From the NCBI RefSeq assembly GCF_000725805.1, contig NZ_KL647133.1, positions 248,001-312,000 of the forward strand: a stretch of 64,000 nucleotides of DNA, written 5' to 3'. Source of the DNA: Streptomyces xanthophaeus. Lineage in GTDB: Bacteria > Actinomycetota > Actinomycetes > Streptomycetales > Streptomycetaceae. Below the pieces are notes generated by a model that had not been told where the DNA came from, did no database searches, and worked only from the letters and a program-made list of their open reading frames with translations. The translations under genes and the position numbers were made by a program. Position 1 is the stretch's first letter. Each line of letters starts with the position of its first letter. This document shows, piece by piece, positions 9,445 through 17,991 of this stretch.

Positions 9445-10314
9445 GTGACGACTGCCACTGCCCAGCTGATGGACGGCACCGCCCTCGCCCGCCGCATCTC
9501 GGAGGAGACCGCCGCCCTCGCGGCGAAGATCACCGAGCGCACCGGCACCGCGCCCTGTCTCGCGACCGTCCTGGTCGGCGAGGACCCCGCCTCCGTGACC
9601 TACGTACGGATGAAGCAGAACCGTTGCGCCAAGGCCGGGATCACCTCCCGCCACGTGGAGCTGCCGGCCTCCACCACCACCGAGGAACTGGTGGCGACCC
9701 TCACCGCGCTCTCCGAGGACCCGGAGATCAGCGGCATCCTGCTCCAGCACCCCGTCCCGCACCACATCGACGAGCGCGCCGCCTTCGAGGCGATCGCCCC
9801 GGGCAAGGACGTCGACGGGGTCACGATGCACTCCTTCGCCGCCATGGGCTTCGGGCTGCCGGGCTTCGTCTCCTGCACCCCCGGCGGCATCATGCGCCTG
9901 CTCGCCGCCTACGACGTGGACCTGACCGGCAAGCACGCCGTGGTCGTGGGCCGCAGCGCGATCCTGGGCAAGCCCGCCGGGATGCTGCTGCTCGAACAGA
10001 ACGCCACCGTCACCTACTGCCACTCCCGCACCCAGGACCTGCCCTCGATCGTGCGCCAGGCCGACGTGCTGGTCGCCGCGGTCGGCAAGGCCGAGTTCAT
10101 CCGCGGCGAGGACATCAAGCCGGGCGCCGTGGTCCTGGACGCCGGCTACAACGAGGGCAACGTCGGCGACGTCCACTTCGAGTCGGCCGCCGCCCGCGCC
10201 TCGCTGATCACCCCCGTACCGGGCGGGGTCGGCCCGATGACCATCGCCGTCCTGCTGGAGCAGACCGTGCAGGCCGCGGCCGCGCAGGCGGGCCTGGACC
10301 TCGCGGACCTCTGA
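9445..10314 (+). CDS. folD: Bifunctional methylenetetrahydrofolate dehydrogenase / methenyltetrahydrofolate cyclohydrolase
   Basis: A 289-residue cytoplasmic enzyme that converts 5,10-methylene-THF to 10-formyl-THF with NADP. YVRMKQ (catalytic Lys 57) and the loop ILLQHPVPHHID are the tetrahydrofolate-site signatures. GRSAILGKPAG (about residue 169) is the NADP-binding signature, and DAGYNEGNVGDV with TPVPGGVGPMT closes the family pattern. The start is GTG 9445 with CAGGAG 4-10 bases upstream. It is preceded by a ZTP riboswitch and followed by a strong terminator, so it is probably monocistronic. Confidence 0.97.
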   Translation: MTTATAQLMDGTALARRISEETAALAAKITERTGTAPCLATVLVGEDPASVTYVRMKQNRCAKAGITSRHVELPASTTTEELVATLTALSEDPEISGILLQHPVPHHIDERAAFEAIAPGKDVDGVTMHSFAAMGFGLPGFVSCTPGGIMRLLAAYDVDLTGKHAVVVGRSAILGKPAGMLLLEQNATVTYCHSRTQDLPSIVRQADVLVAAVGKAEFIRGEDIKPGAVVLDAGYNEGNVGDVHFESAAARASLITPVPGGVGPMTIAVLLEQTVQAAAAQAGLDLADL

Positions 10315-10341
10315 CCCCTCCCGCACCGCCTTCCGCACGGC

Positions 10342-10373
10342 GAACGCCCCGGGCCCTTCGGTCCGGGGCGTTC
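10342..10373 (+). terminator. Rho-independent-like terminator after folD
   Basis: An 11-bp perfect stem GAACGCCCCGG / CCGGGGCGTTC (10342-10352 with 10363-10373) around a 10-base loop, followed by CGTTT. It sits 28 bases after the folD stop. Confidence 0.85.
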
Positions 10374-10438
10374 CGTTTCCGCCGGTAACCGGCCGAAGGA
10401 AGGATCCCGGGGGCGGGCTGCGGCGCTGCACTGGACCT

Positions 10439-11971
10439 GTGAACGCAACCGTGGACATGCAGACGCAAGCGCCCCGCGGGCCCGCCCGGCCCACCAGGCC
10501 CGCCCGGCACCCGCGCGGGCTCGCCACCCTCGTCCTCGCCGAGCTGTGGGAGCGGTTCAGCCTCTACGGCATGGTCGCGATCCTCGTGCACTTCCTCGCC
10601 GCCTCCCGCGGCCACGGCGGCATGGGCCTGCACGTGGGCACCGCCGAGGCCGTCGAAGGCGTCTACATGGCCATGATCTCGCTGCTGGCCCTGCCGGGCG
10701 GCTGGATCGCCGACCGCTTCCTCGGGGCCCGCAGGGCCGTCCTGTGGGGCGGCCTGGTGATCATGGCCGGTCACGCCCTGATGGCCTTCCCGCAGCCCGC
10801 CCTGATCTGGCCCGGACTGGTCCTCATCGTCATCGGCACCGGACTCCTCAAGCCGAACATCTCCGCCCTCGTCGGCCGCCTCTACGCCCCCGAGGACGAC
10901 CAGCGCCGCGACGCCGGCTACTCGATCTTCTACATGGGCATCAACCTCGGCGCCGTCATCGCCCCGCTCGTCGTCGGCTTCCTCGGCGAGGAGGTCGACT
11001 GGCACCTCGGCTTCGGCGCCGCGGCCGTCGGCATGGCCCTCGGCCTGCTCCAGTACGTCCTCGGCGGGCGCCGGCTCTCCGCCCAGCTGCGCGAGGAGCC
11101 CGTGGTCCGCCTCACCCCCGCCGAGCGGTCCCGGCTGCGCCGCTCGTCCGCGTACGGGCTGGTCCTCACGGCCGTCCTGATCACCCTGCTGGCCGCCGGG
11201 CACGCGCTGAGCATCGACACCATCACCTTCGTGCTCACCGTCGTCGCCGTGGTCGTCCCGGCCGGGGTGCTGTTCTCCATGTACCGCAGCCCCAAGGTCA
11301 CTCCCGTGGAGAAGACCAGGCTGCGGGCCTACGTGTGGCTCTTCCTGGCCGCCACGCTCTTCTGGCTGGTCTACGACCAGATGGGCAACGAGCTGAACCT
11401 GTTCGCCGCCCAGAAGACCGACCTGAGCCTGCTGGGCCTGCACGTCCCGGCCAGCTGGACCCAGTCCCTGCCCTCGCTGTTCGTGATCCTGCTCGCCCCG
11501 CTCTTCGCCGCCTTCTGGGTGCGCCGGGGCCGCCGTATGAGCACCCCGCTCAAATTCGGTCTGGCCCTGCTGCTGACCGGCGCCTCCTTCGTGGTCATGT
11601 CGGGTGCCGCGGCCATCGCCTCCAAGGGCGTCAAGGTCTCCCTGATGTGGCTGGTCGGGGTGTACGTGATCCAGGTCATGGGAGAGATGTGCCTGAGCCC
11701 GGTGGGCCTGTCGGTCACCACCAAGCTGGCGCCGCGGGCCTTCGCAAATCAAATGATGGGCGTCTGGTTCCTCGCGGCCGCCACCGGAGATGCGATCGGC
11801 GCGCAGCTGCCCCGCCTCGACGCGGTGATCGGCCAGAGCCTGAACTTCCTCTGGCAGGGCGCCACGGTGATCGCCGCGGGCGCCGTCATGGTCTTCTTCG
11901 CCAAACGCCTCAGGGTCCTGACCGGGGAGAGCGCCACGGCCGCCCCCGTCCCCGCACCGGTGGCCGCCTGA
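10439..11971 (+). CDS. POT-family proton-dependent oligopeptide transporter
   Basis: A 510-residue membrane protein of the POT/PTR branch of the major facilitator superfamily, importing di- or tripeptides with protons. ELWERFSLYGM in helix 1 is the E-x-x-E-R-F/Y-x-x-Y-like signature, where Glu and Arg take part in proton coupling. GGWIADRFLGARR is the loop 2-3 motif, and GTGLLKPNISALVGRLY with YSIFYMGINLGA is the PTR2 signature pair. Gly-Asn in DQMGNELNLFA in the C-terminal half is also typical. The start is uncertain: GTG 10439 has no obvious ribosome binding site and ATG 10457 is possible. It is convergent with the following minus-strand cassette, 11 bases away. Confidence 0.87.
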   Translation: MNATVDMQTQAPRGPARPTRPARHPRGLATLVLAELWERFSLYGMVAILVHFLAASRGHGGMGLHVGTAEAVEGVYMAMISLLALPGGWIADRFLGARRAVLWGGLVIMAGHALMAFPQPALIWPGLVLIVIGTGLLKPNISALVGRLYAPEDDQRRDAGYSIFYMGINLGAVIAPLVVGFLGEEVDWHLGFGAAAVGMALGLLQYVLGGRRLSAQLREEPVVRLTPAERSRLRRSSAYGLVLTAVLITLLAAGHALSIDTITFVLTVVAVVVPAGVLFSMYRSPKVTPVEKTRLRAYVWLFLAATLFWLVYDQMGNELNLFAAQKTDLSLLGLHVPASWTQSLPSLFVILLAPLFAAFWVRRGRRMSTPLKFGLALLLTGASFVVMSGAAAIASKGVKVSLMWLVGVYVIQVMGEMCLSPVGLSVTTKLAPRAFANQMMGVWFLAAATGDAIGAQLPRLDAVIGQSLNFLWQGATVIAAGAVMVFFAKRLRVLTGESATAAPVPAPVAA

Positions 11972-11982
11972 GCCCTCGGGTC

Positions 11983-13167
11983 TCAGGCCACCGCCGGCGC
12001 CCGTACGCCCCTGCGCGCCGCGTCGACGATGGGGGAGCCGCGGAACTCCCGGGCGAGCCCGGTCAGCGGCCTGCTGTCCAGGCGGTACGGGTCCGTCTTC
12101 CCCGCTCCGCCGCCGGGACGCGGCGCGGCGCCTGCCGTCCGGCTCTGGCAGGCCGCGGCGAGCATGGCCGCGTCCGCCACCACGGCGGCCCGTTCCCCGT
12201 CCATGCCCTGCCCGCGCGCGGCCTCGTACGCGGCCGCCCGCACGTCCGGGTCGAACCAGGGGGCGAGCGCCAGGATCCCGTCGTCGATGAGGGACTCCCG
12301 GTGGATCAGCCGGATCCCGACCGGCGACCACCAGGCCAGCGGCACGGAGCGGGCGTTGGAGGCGGTGAAGCCGCGCAGCGCCTTCGACAGCGGGGTCAGC
12401 CGCCGGTACCGGCTGTAGTCCAGCCAGGCCGTCGAGCCGCCGACCAGGGGCACGATGAAGCCCGCGCCGACCATCATGCCCGCGGCGGCCGCCATGGGCG
12501 GTGCCACGTCCGTGGACAGGTACACCCAGTCGCGGCCTGCCCAGCGGGCCGCCACCGAGGCCCACTTGGCGGCGAGGTAGCCCAGGTCCAGCACCCCGCC
12601 GACGACGATCAGGGCCAGCCCGGTCCGCAGCGGCCGCAGCGAACGGTCCGCGCGCAGCAGCCACTTCGCGCACAGGTGGGTCAGCGCCGAGGTGCCCACG
12701 GTGTGGGCCACCAGGAAGCAGACGATCATCTCGCGGATCCACGGCGTGGTGGCGTAGTACGTGTCCAGGTCCCGGAGCCGCTCCACCGGTGCGTCGCCGA
12801 TCAGGAACAGGACGACGATCGCCACGGTCGCCGCACCGAACACGGCGGCCGTCAGCCGCGTGGCCCGCCGCACGGCCCCGGCCGGGCCGCCGCGCCATTG
12901 CAGGACCAGGACCACGCACGTCCCGGAGAACACGGTGGCCAGGCAGAACACCAGCGGCGCGGAGAAGTTGACCACGCCGGTGAAACGGTTGACGGCGGAG
13001 ATCGTCGGCGGCGCCGCCAGGAAATTGATCGGAGCGCCCACGACGAGCAGCGCGCACGCGGCCCGGTTCAGCGGCTGGTCCCAGTCGCGGCGCAGCATGG
13101 GCGCCTTGATCAGCAGGGCCAGGACCATCAGGAATCCCGGCAGGTACAGCAGGAGCCCGCCGTTCAC
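11983..13167 (-). CDS. MAB_1171c-like polytopic membrane protein, cassette 1
   Basis: A 394-residue protein with seven or so hydrophobic segments in the first 260 residues and a soluble, probably cytoplasmic C-terminal region. It has the blocks PLVFCLATVFSG, VLQWRGGP and PVERLRDLDTYYATTPW in the membrane part, and YRRLTPLSKAL, WWSPVGIRLIHRES and LAPWFD in the tail. The same blocks recur in the protein encoded at 56720-57907, so the two are paralogues. It starts with GTG overlapping the stop of the FAD enzyme gene (GTGA). Molecular function is unknown; transport is only a database-style guess. Confidence 0.75.
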   Translation of the reverse strand: MNGGLLLYLPGFLMVLALLIKAPMLRRDWDQPLNRAACALLVVGAPINFLAAPPTISAVNRFTGVVNFSAPLVFCLATVFSGTCVVLVLQWRGGPAGAVRRATRLTAAVFGAATVAIVVLFLIGDAPVERLRDLDTYYATTPWIREMIVCFLVAHTVGTSALTHLCAKWLLRADRSLRPLRTGLALIVVGGVLDLGYLAAKWASVAARWAGRDWVYLSTDVAPPMAAAAGMMVGAGFIVPLVGGSTAWLDYSRYRRLTPLSKALRGFTASNARSVPLAWWSPVGIRLIHRESLIDDGILALAPWFDPDVRAAAYEAARGQGMDGERAAVVADAAMLAAACQSRTAGAAPRPGGGAGKTDPYRLDSRPLTGLAREFRGSPIVDAARRGVRAPAVA

Positions 13168-14639
13168 CGGGCCTGTCCGACGGCGTCCGCGGGGCCGACC
13201 GGGTCCACCGGGCCGGAGACCGGGCCGGAGACCGGGCCGGAGGCCGGGCCCAGTCCGGCGACGGCCCGCTCGGCGACGGAGAGCGGCGGCGCCTGGAGGG
13301 CGCCCCGCTCCGAGGCGCGCAGGACGTGCCAGACCACCGAGGGGCGCAGCCAGTGGGTGGGGGTGCTGCTCATGGTGAGGACGTTGAACAGGGCGGCGGT
13401 CAGCACCTCGTCGGTGGTGGCCCCCGTCATCAGCCGGTTGACGTACCCGTTGAGCAGGCCGGTCCCGGCCCGCGGCTTCATCCCGGTGGCCCCCGGGTAC
13501 AGGATGTCCTGCGAGGTGGCCAGCTCCCACGCGGTGCTCACCTGCGGGGCGATCGCGCGCTGCGCCTCGCGGCAGAAGCCGGGGTGGGCGAGGCCCTTGG
13601 CCCGCAGCAGGGTGCGTACGGCCAGCAGGCCCTGGGCGGCGACCGTCATGCCCTGCCCGTACAGGGGGTTGAAGGTGGCGACCGAGTCGCCGACGGCGAA
13701 GAAGCCGTCGGGCAGTTCGGCCTTCTCGAAGTAGACGCGCCGGTTGGCCGTGCCCTGGGTGACGGCGACGTCCGTCAGGGGCTTCCTGCCTTCGAGGAGT
13801 TCGCCGACGATCGGGTCCCGGATGCCCTTGGCGAACGGGATGAACCGGTCGGGGTCGCCGGTCGGCTGGCCGCCCCGGGTGCCGGAGAGGGTGGCCTGCC
13901 ACTGGCCGTTCTCGATGGGCACGATCGTCGCGGTCTGTCCGGGTACGGGCACCCGCGGGTCGGACTGCACGTTGATGATGGGGAAGCCCATCTCGTGCGC
14001 CCCGGGCGGGGCTTCGAAGATCCGGGTCGCGTAGACGAGGCCGGAGTCGACCTCGGCCTGGCGGATGCCGCTCACGCCCAGGGTCTGGAGCCAGGTCCGG
14101 GCGCGCGAGCCGCGTCCGCTGGCGTCGATCACGAGGTCGGCGCTGACCAGCAGGTCCTTCTCCTGCGGGGTGTCGACGCGGACGCCGGTGACCTTGGCCG
14201 CGGTGCCTTCGAGGCCCCGTACGCGGCTCTGCTGGAGCGTGGTGACCCCCTTGAGGGCGGTCACCCGGGCGCGGACGACGGAGTCGAGGAGGTCGCGGCT
14301 GCAGGAGATGTTGAACTGCTTCTCCCCGCAGCGCGGGATCCAGCCCTGCGCGGTCTTGGTGACCAGGTCGGTGGGCAGGCTGCGGCGGATGGCTCCCGCG
14401 TCCGTCCAGTCCTGGGTGATGCCGGGCAGGATCTGCTCGATGGCGCGGGCGCCGCCGGACCACAGGAGGTGGGTGTGCCGGGCCTGCGGCAGCCCGCGGC
14501 GCGGCGCCGGGCCCTCGGGCAGCGGGTCCGCGTCGATGACAGTGACCGTCGCGTGCTCGGCGAGGACGGCCGCCGCGAGGAGGCCGGCCAGACTGCCGCC
14601 GATGACGACGGCGTGGCGGGGCGGGGAAGACTGGTTCAT
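13164..14639 (-). CDS. FAD-dependent monooxygenase/hydroxylase-like protein, cassette 1
   Basis: A 491-residue flavoprotein. HAVVIGGSLAGLLAAAVLAEH near the start is the dinucleotide-binding fold and ends with an acidic VIDAD; VIDASGRGSRARTWL is the DG-type NADPH/FAD motif, and FFAVGDSVATFNPLYGQGM is the second FAD-binding (GD) motif. This pattern matches group A aromatic hydroxylases and related squalene-epoxidase-like enzymes. The C-terminal 30 residues are Gly/Pro repeats (GPVSGPVSGPV). It starts at ATG 14639, lies 71 bases after the peptidase gene and overlaps the membrane protein gene by 4 bases. The equivalent gene is missing from the second cassette. The substrate is unknown. Confidence 0.82.
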   Translation of the reverse strand: MNQSSPPRHAVVIGGSLAGLLAAAVLAEHATVTVIDADPLPEGPAPRRGLPQARHTHLLWSGGARAIEQILPGITQDWTDAGAIRRSLPTDLVTKTAQGWIPRCGEKQFNISCSRDLLDSVVRARVTALKGVTTLQQSRVRGLEGTAAKVTGVRVDTPQEKDLLVSADLVIDASGRGSRARTWLQTLGVSGIRQAEVDSGLVYATRIFEAPPGAHEMGFPIINVQSDPRVPVPGQTATIVPIENGQWQATLSGTRGGQPTGDPDRFIPFAKGIRDPIVGELLEGRKPLTDVAVTQGTANRRVYFEKAELPDGFFAVGDSVATFNPLYGQGMTVAAQGLLAVRTLLRAKGLAHPGFCREAQRAIAPQVSTAWELATSQDILYPGATGMKPRAGTGLLNGYVNRLMTGATTDEVLTAALFNVLTMSSTPTHWLRPSVVWHVLRASERGALQAPPLSVAERAVAGLGPASGPVSGPVSGPVDPVGPADAVGQAR

Positions 14640-14710
14640 CGTGTCGTGCTCTCTGTCAGGGCCGTGCTGAGGGCATCGGCGCGAGGGTGCGGCGGCTGGC
14701 GTGGCGCAGG

Positions 14711-15292
14711 TCACCGGCGTGACACGGGGCTTCCCCAGCCGAGCGAGGTCTTGATGCGCTCGATCGCCTCGGGGAACTGTTCTTCCCGGGGTGCGGGCAG
14801 GTAGGGCCGCAGGAGCTTGCCGAGGTGCAGCCCGAACATCTCGGCCCGGATCTCCGCCGGGTCCCCCTGGTCGGCCCGGGCGGCGGCCTGCCGGACCACG
14901 GCGTCCAGCCCGTTGCCCGGGTCGAGCAGTTCGGCGAGGCAGCCGTGGCGTCCCGTCAGCCGGGCGGCGACCGCCATGCCCGGCCCGAGACTGTCGCTGG
15001 TCCCCTCGTCCAGGTGCCACAGCTCGTGGCAGGCGATGACGAGCTGGTGCTCGGGACGGGTGTGCGCCTCGACGACGATCAGGTCGATGTCGTCGAGCTC
15101 CAGCCACAGGCCGCTCGCCGTGTCGGGCGGGAAGGAGGCGAAGTGGAAGTCGACTTGCCGGTCACTGCCGCGGTGGCGGGCGTAGGCGGCGCACAGCCCC
15201 CCGATGACCTCCGCGACCTCGCCCGGCGGCTCCAGGCGGATGTCCTTCAGCAGGTCGGAACCCAGCTTTCGCATGGCCCGTGTGGTCCTCAT
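14711..15292 (-). CDS. ImmA/IrrE-like HExxH metallopeptidase, cassette 1
   Basis: A 193-residue soluble protein with the zinc-peptidase motif HQLVIACHELWHLDEG (His 89, Glu 90, His 93). It is preceded by FPPDTASGLWLELDDIDLIVVE, a strand pattern seen in ImmA/IrrE-type peptidases; these often cleave a partner regulator. The paralogue at 57904-58461 has the same order: RHRGRRVDFR, FPPGTASGLWLDM and HQLVILGHELWHMK. Automated annotation sometimes calls such proteins toxins of toxin-antitoxin systems; nothing here shows toxicity. ATG 15292 overlaps the stop of the regulator gene (ATGA), so translation is probably coupled. Confidence 0.8.
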   Translation of the reverse strand: MRTTRAMRKLGSDLLKDIRLEPPGEVAEVIGGLCAAYARHRGSDRQVDFHFASFPPDTASGLWLELDDIDLIVVEAHTRPEHQLVIACHELWHLDEGTSDSLGPGMAVAARLTGRHGCLAELLDPGNGLDAVVRQAAARADQGDPAEIRAEMFGLHLGKLLRPYLPAPREEQFPEAIERIKTSLGWGSPVSRR

Positions 15293-16365
15293 GGCGCTTT
15301 CCCCTCGGCGGTGCGGCCATCGGCCGCCGGTCCGCCCTTCGTGCCCGGTATTCCGAGCTGCCCCTCGCGCGCGAGGAGGTCGTCCAGGTGGTCGGCCAGC
15401 GATTTCCAGCCCTGCGGGGACAGCCGTCCGGCCCTGGTGACGATGCTCCGTACGTCGTGCGCCCGCATCACCGCCAGCATCGGGTTCTGCGCCTCCCGCT
15501 CGGTCGACTCCAGTTCGCGTTCGATCCCGGACAGTGCGGTGGCGATCGCCTCGGCGTCCTCGGCCATCAGGAAGCCGCCGTCGACCCCGTAGAAGCGCTG
15601 GATCCCGGCGGCCGCCGCCAGGTTCGGCAGTCCCTCGCGCTGGGCGAGACGGGTCAGGGACTGGCCGGAGGCGTCGAAGGACTTGGCGATGGCGGCCAGC
15701 GAATGGGGCTGGCCGTCCTCCCGCGGACGGGTCCGGCGCAGGTGCTCGAACCGCTGGTGCACCTGCTCCTTCAGCGGCAGCCGGGGCGGCCTGCCGTCGA
15801 GGGTCAGCCGGATGGCCTGCGGGGTCATGCCCGTGAGGTGGGAGAGGTGTTCGAGGTCGTCGCACCGCTCCGGCGCGGTGGCCGCCGCGAGGGCGAGGGC
15901 CCGTTCCACCGCGCTCTTGCTGTCGGCGAGGAGGAAACCCGCGTAGACCCCGAAGAACCGCTGGACGCCCGCCGCGTGGCCCAGCCGCGGCAGTCCGGTG
16001 CCCGCGTTGAGGGGGCCGAGGGAGGCGCCGGGTGCGTCGAAGTCGTCGGCTATGGCGGCGAGCGGCCACTCCCGGCCGTGCTTGTCGCGGCGGGTGGCCC
16101 GCAGCCGCAGGAACCGCAGGTGCACGCGCTGGTCCAGCGGCAGTTCGCCGACGGTGCCCGCCACCACCCCGGACACGCGCGCGGGTTCGACCCCGGAGAG
16201 GTGGCTGAGCCGCTCCACGGACAGCACCGCGGCCGGATCCTGGCCGCGCTGCCCGGACAGTTCCTCGATCCGACGCCAGGCCGCGGCGAGGTCGGGTCGG
16301 GCGGCGGCTCGCACCTGCGGATTCTCCGTATGTCGACAAGGCGTTCGAGTGGGGCTGGGCTGCAC
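15289..16365 (-). CDS. XRE-like regulator with two tandem HTH-type units, cassette 1
   Basis: A 358-residue soluble protein containing two similar units of about 120 residues. Each has a helix-turn-helix-like segment (VERLSHLSGVEPARVSGVV and LEHLSHLTGMTPQAIRLTL), then a basic LRLRATRR or LRRTRP region, then a signature (VQRFFGVYAGFLLAD and IQRFYGVDGGFLMAE). A C-terminal tail (MRAHDVRSIVTRAGRL) is shared with the single-unit paralogue at 58526-59194. It is probably the DNA-binding regulator of the cassette and the likely partner of the peptidase. GTG 16365 is chosen because GGGAGG stands 9 bases before it. Confidence 0.75.
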   Translation of the reverse strand: MQPSPTRTPCRHTENPQVRAAARPDLAAAWRRIEELSGQRGQDPAAVLSVERLSHLSGVEPARVSGVVAGTVGELPLDQRVHLRFLRLRATRRDKHGREWPLAAIADDFDAPGASLGPLNAGTGLPRLGHAAGVQRFFGVYAGFLLADSKSAVERALALAAATAPERCDDLEHLSHLTGMTPQAIRLTLDGRPPRLPLKEQVHQRFEHLRRTRPREDGQPHSLAAIAKSFDASGQSLTRLAQREGLPNLAAAAGIQRFYGVDGGFLMAEDAEAIATALSGIERELESTEREAQNPMLAVMRAHDVRSIVTRAGRLSPQGWKSLADHLDDLLAREGQLGIPGTKGGPAADGRTAEGKAP

Positions 16366-16539
16366 GAAGCGTAACCTCCCGACTCCCGCGGAACCAGGCC
16401 GCCCTCAACATTTCCTGCCGTGGGGCTCAAGAAAGGTTGGTATGCCGCTGGACAACCGACCACCGACCCCTGCCATGCGGCTCACGGCCGGTGGCGCGGT
16501 CGCCGGGGAGAGAGTTGCTCCGGCGGGGCGGTCGCTCCG

Positions 16540-17040
16540 TCAGTCCAGCCGCACGATCACGGCCTGCCCTTCGGCTGCCGCCGCGGTGAGGTACTCCGTG
16601 AGTCCGCAGTAGTAGTCCCTGCCCCACTCCAGGGAGGCCTCGTCCTCCCAGCCCAGGGGGTAGACGTCCGCCGCGAGCAGCTCCGCGGCGTCGACCCCCT
16701 TCAGGAGCTGGTCGTACGTCAGGCGGCCCAGCGCCCCGGCCGCGAGCCCGACGCGGTCCGCGGTCAGGTGGAGCGGCGGACCGTACCCCCAGTCGCCCGC
16801 CGCTCCGAGCGGCTCCTCCCCGTGGACCACGTCCACGGGGAAGCTCGCCCGCCGCAGGAGGAAGCGCAACAGGTCCCACGTCTTGTAGGTGGAGAAGTGC
16901 CGCGCCCCGGCGGGCGAAGCCCCGGCATCCAGCTCGGAGTCCTGCATCTCCTGGATCCACTCGCGCATCCGGTCCGGTTCCCGGACGGCACGTTCCAGCT
17001 CGGCGGGCGACACGCGGAAGTACTCACCGATCACGCTCAT
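16540..17040 (-). CDS. DUF1877 (YfbM-like) family protein
   Basis: A 166-residue soluble protein. The opening MSVIGEYFRVSPAELERAV, the central LGWEDEASLEWGRDYY and the short C-terminal YLTAAAAEGQAVIV agree with the DUF1877 pattern, in which a small alpha/beta protein senses or binds an unknown ligand. The middle segment TYKTWDLLRFLLRR is also typical. No enzyme motif is visible. It begins at ATG 17040 and follows the next minus-strand gene by 51 bases, so the two may share a transcript. Confidence 0.75.
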   Translation of the reverse strand: MSVIGEYFRVSPAELERAVREPDRMREWIQEMQDSELDAGASPAGARHFSTYKTWDLLRFLLRRASFPVDVVHGEEPLGAAGDWGYGPPLHLTADRVGLAAGALGRLTYDQLLKGVDAAELLAADVYPLGWEDEASLEWGRDYYCGLTEYLTAAAAEGQAVIVRLD

Positions 17041-17091
17041 GGCCGGAGGGTAGGCGCCGCCACTGACAGCGACCCGAGTCGCCGGGGGGCG

Positions 17092-17685
17092 CTACGGGGC
17101 AGTGGCCGGCAGCGGTTCGTGGTGGTGCCAGAGCAGGTACCGGTCCTCCCGGCGCAGTTCGGCGGAGCCCCACTCGATGTGCATCACGCCGCGGTCCATG
17201 GCGCAGGCGTAGGCGACCAGGACCAGCCGGACGTCCTCGGGAAGGATCCCGAGGTCGGGATGGACCTCCGGGTCCTCCAGTTCGTCCAGGCCCAGGTCGA
17301 GCGCCTGCTGCATGGGCTCCGGGCCGTGCCGGCGGATCAGTTCCGCGCGGAAGCCCGTGGCACGGCGCAGCCGGGCGGCGGTCACCGGGACGTTCTTCTT
17401 CGCGTACCGGATCGGGTAGATCACGCGGTCCGCGAGCACCACCACGGTGCGTCCTTGCAGGCGCACCGCCGTGGCATCGCCCACGGAACCCAGTCCGGCC
17501 GCCAGTTCCTCGTACTGAGCCGCGTACAGCCCGTGCCCGTACGCCTCCAACGTCTGTGTGTGGACGCCCTCGTGACCGTTGCGCGCCCTCTCGTGGGCCC
17601 GTCGCAGGCAAGCCGGGATGATGTCCACCAATTGGTGGGCCACATCGCCGAACGTCGCACGCGCCCATGCCGTAGCCGACCCCAT
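17092..17685 (-). CDS. Hypothetical protein
   Basis: A 197-residue soluble protein, not recognised. It contains a predicted long helix (LVDIIPACLRRAHERARNG), the block VVVLADRVIYPIRYAKK, and an Asp/Glu-rich region (LGLDELEDPEVHPDLGI), and ends in a His-rich tail (LLWHHHEPLP). ATG 17685 is chosen because GGAGGG lies just upstream. The longer in-frame ORF from 17784 would add 33 residues of low-quality sequence. It is divergent from the membrane protein gene at 17992. Confidence 0.6.
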   Translation of the reverse strand: MGSATAWARATFGDVAHQLVDIIPACLRRAHERARNGHEGVHTQTLEAYGHGLYAAQYEELAAGLGSVGDATAVRLQGRTVVVLADRVIYPIRYAKKNVPVTAARLRRATGFRAELIRRHGPEPMQQALDLGLDELEDPEVHPDLGILPEDVRLVLVAYACAMDRGVMHIEWGSAELRREDRYLLWHHHEPLPATAP

Positions 17686-17991
17686 GGCACCGCCCTCCCC
17701 CTCGTGCGCCGCAGCGCCGAGCAGCATCAAGGAAAACCGTGCTGGCCGCACGCGCATCGCGCAAGAGGGCGCCCGGCGGCGCACAGGGGCGCACGGCGCA
17801 GGCCTGCGGGCCCCGGGAGGGCGGATCCCCCGCCCTCCCGGGAGACCGCCGGTCGGCGCGCGTTACCTCTCAGGTAATCGACCGCTCCGGACCTGCGCGG
17901 CACAGTGGTGGAAGCGGGTTCCGGGGTCGCGCACTCGGCTCCGGGGCCTGCTCCCACCAGCGCAATCGACCTCGACGGAGGCTCACCCGCC
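17686..17991. promoter_or_regulatory. Divergent intergenic region with a long hairpin and an operator-like repeat
   Basis: This 306-base gap between divergent genes holds two inverted repeats. The first is a 13-bp perfect stem CCCGGGAGGGCGG / CCGCCCTCCCGGG (17812-17842, 5-base loop). The second is TTACCT-CTC-AGGTAA (17863-17877), which looks like a binding site for a dimeric regulator. No gene is convincing within it. Confidence 0.6.

Noticed and set aside
10546..13734. 1062-residue plus-strand ORF
   Set aside because: It runs across the POT gene in another frame and over the opposite-strand cassette. The composition is Arg/Pro/Gly shadow.
14711..16365. Toxin-antitoxin system
   Set aside because: Such peptidase/HTH pairs are sometimes annotated this way, but the peptidase is of the regulator-cleaving type and nothing indicates toxicity. 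Kept as a regulatory cassette.
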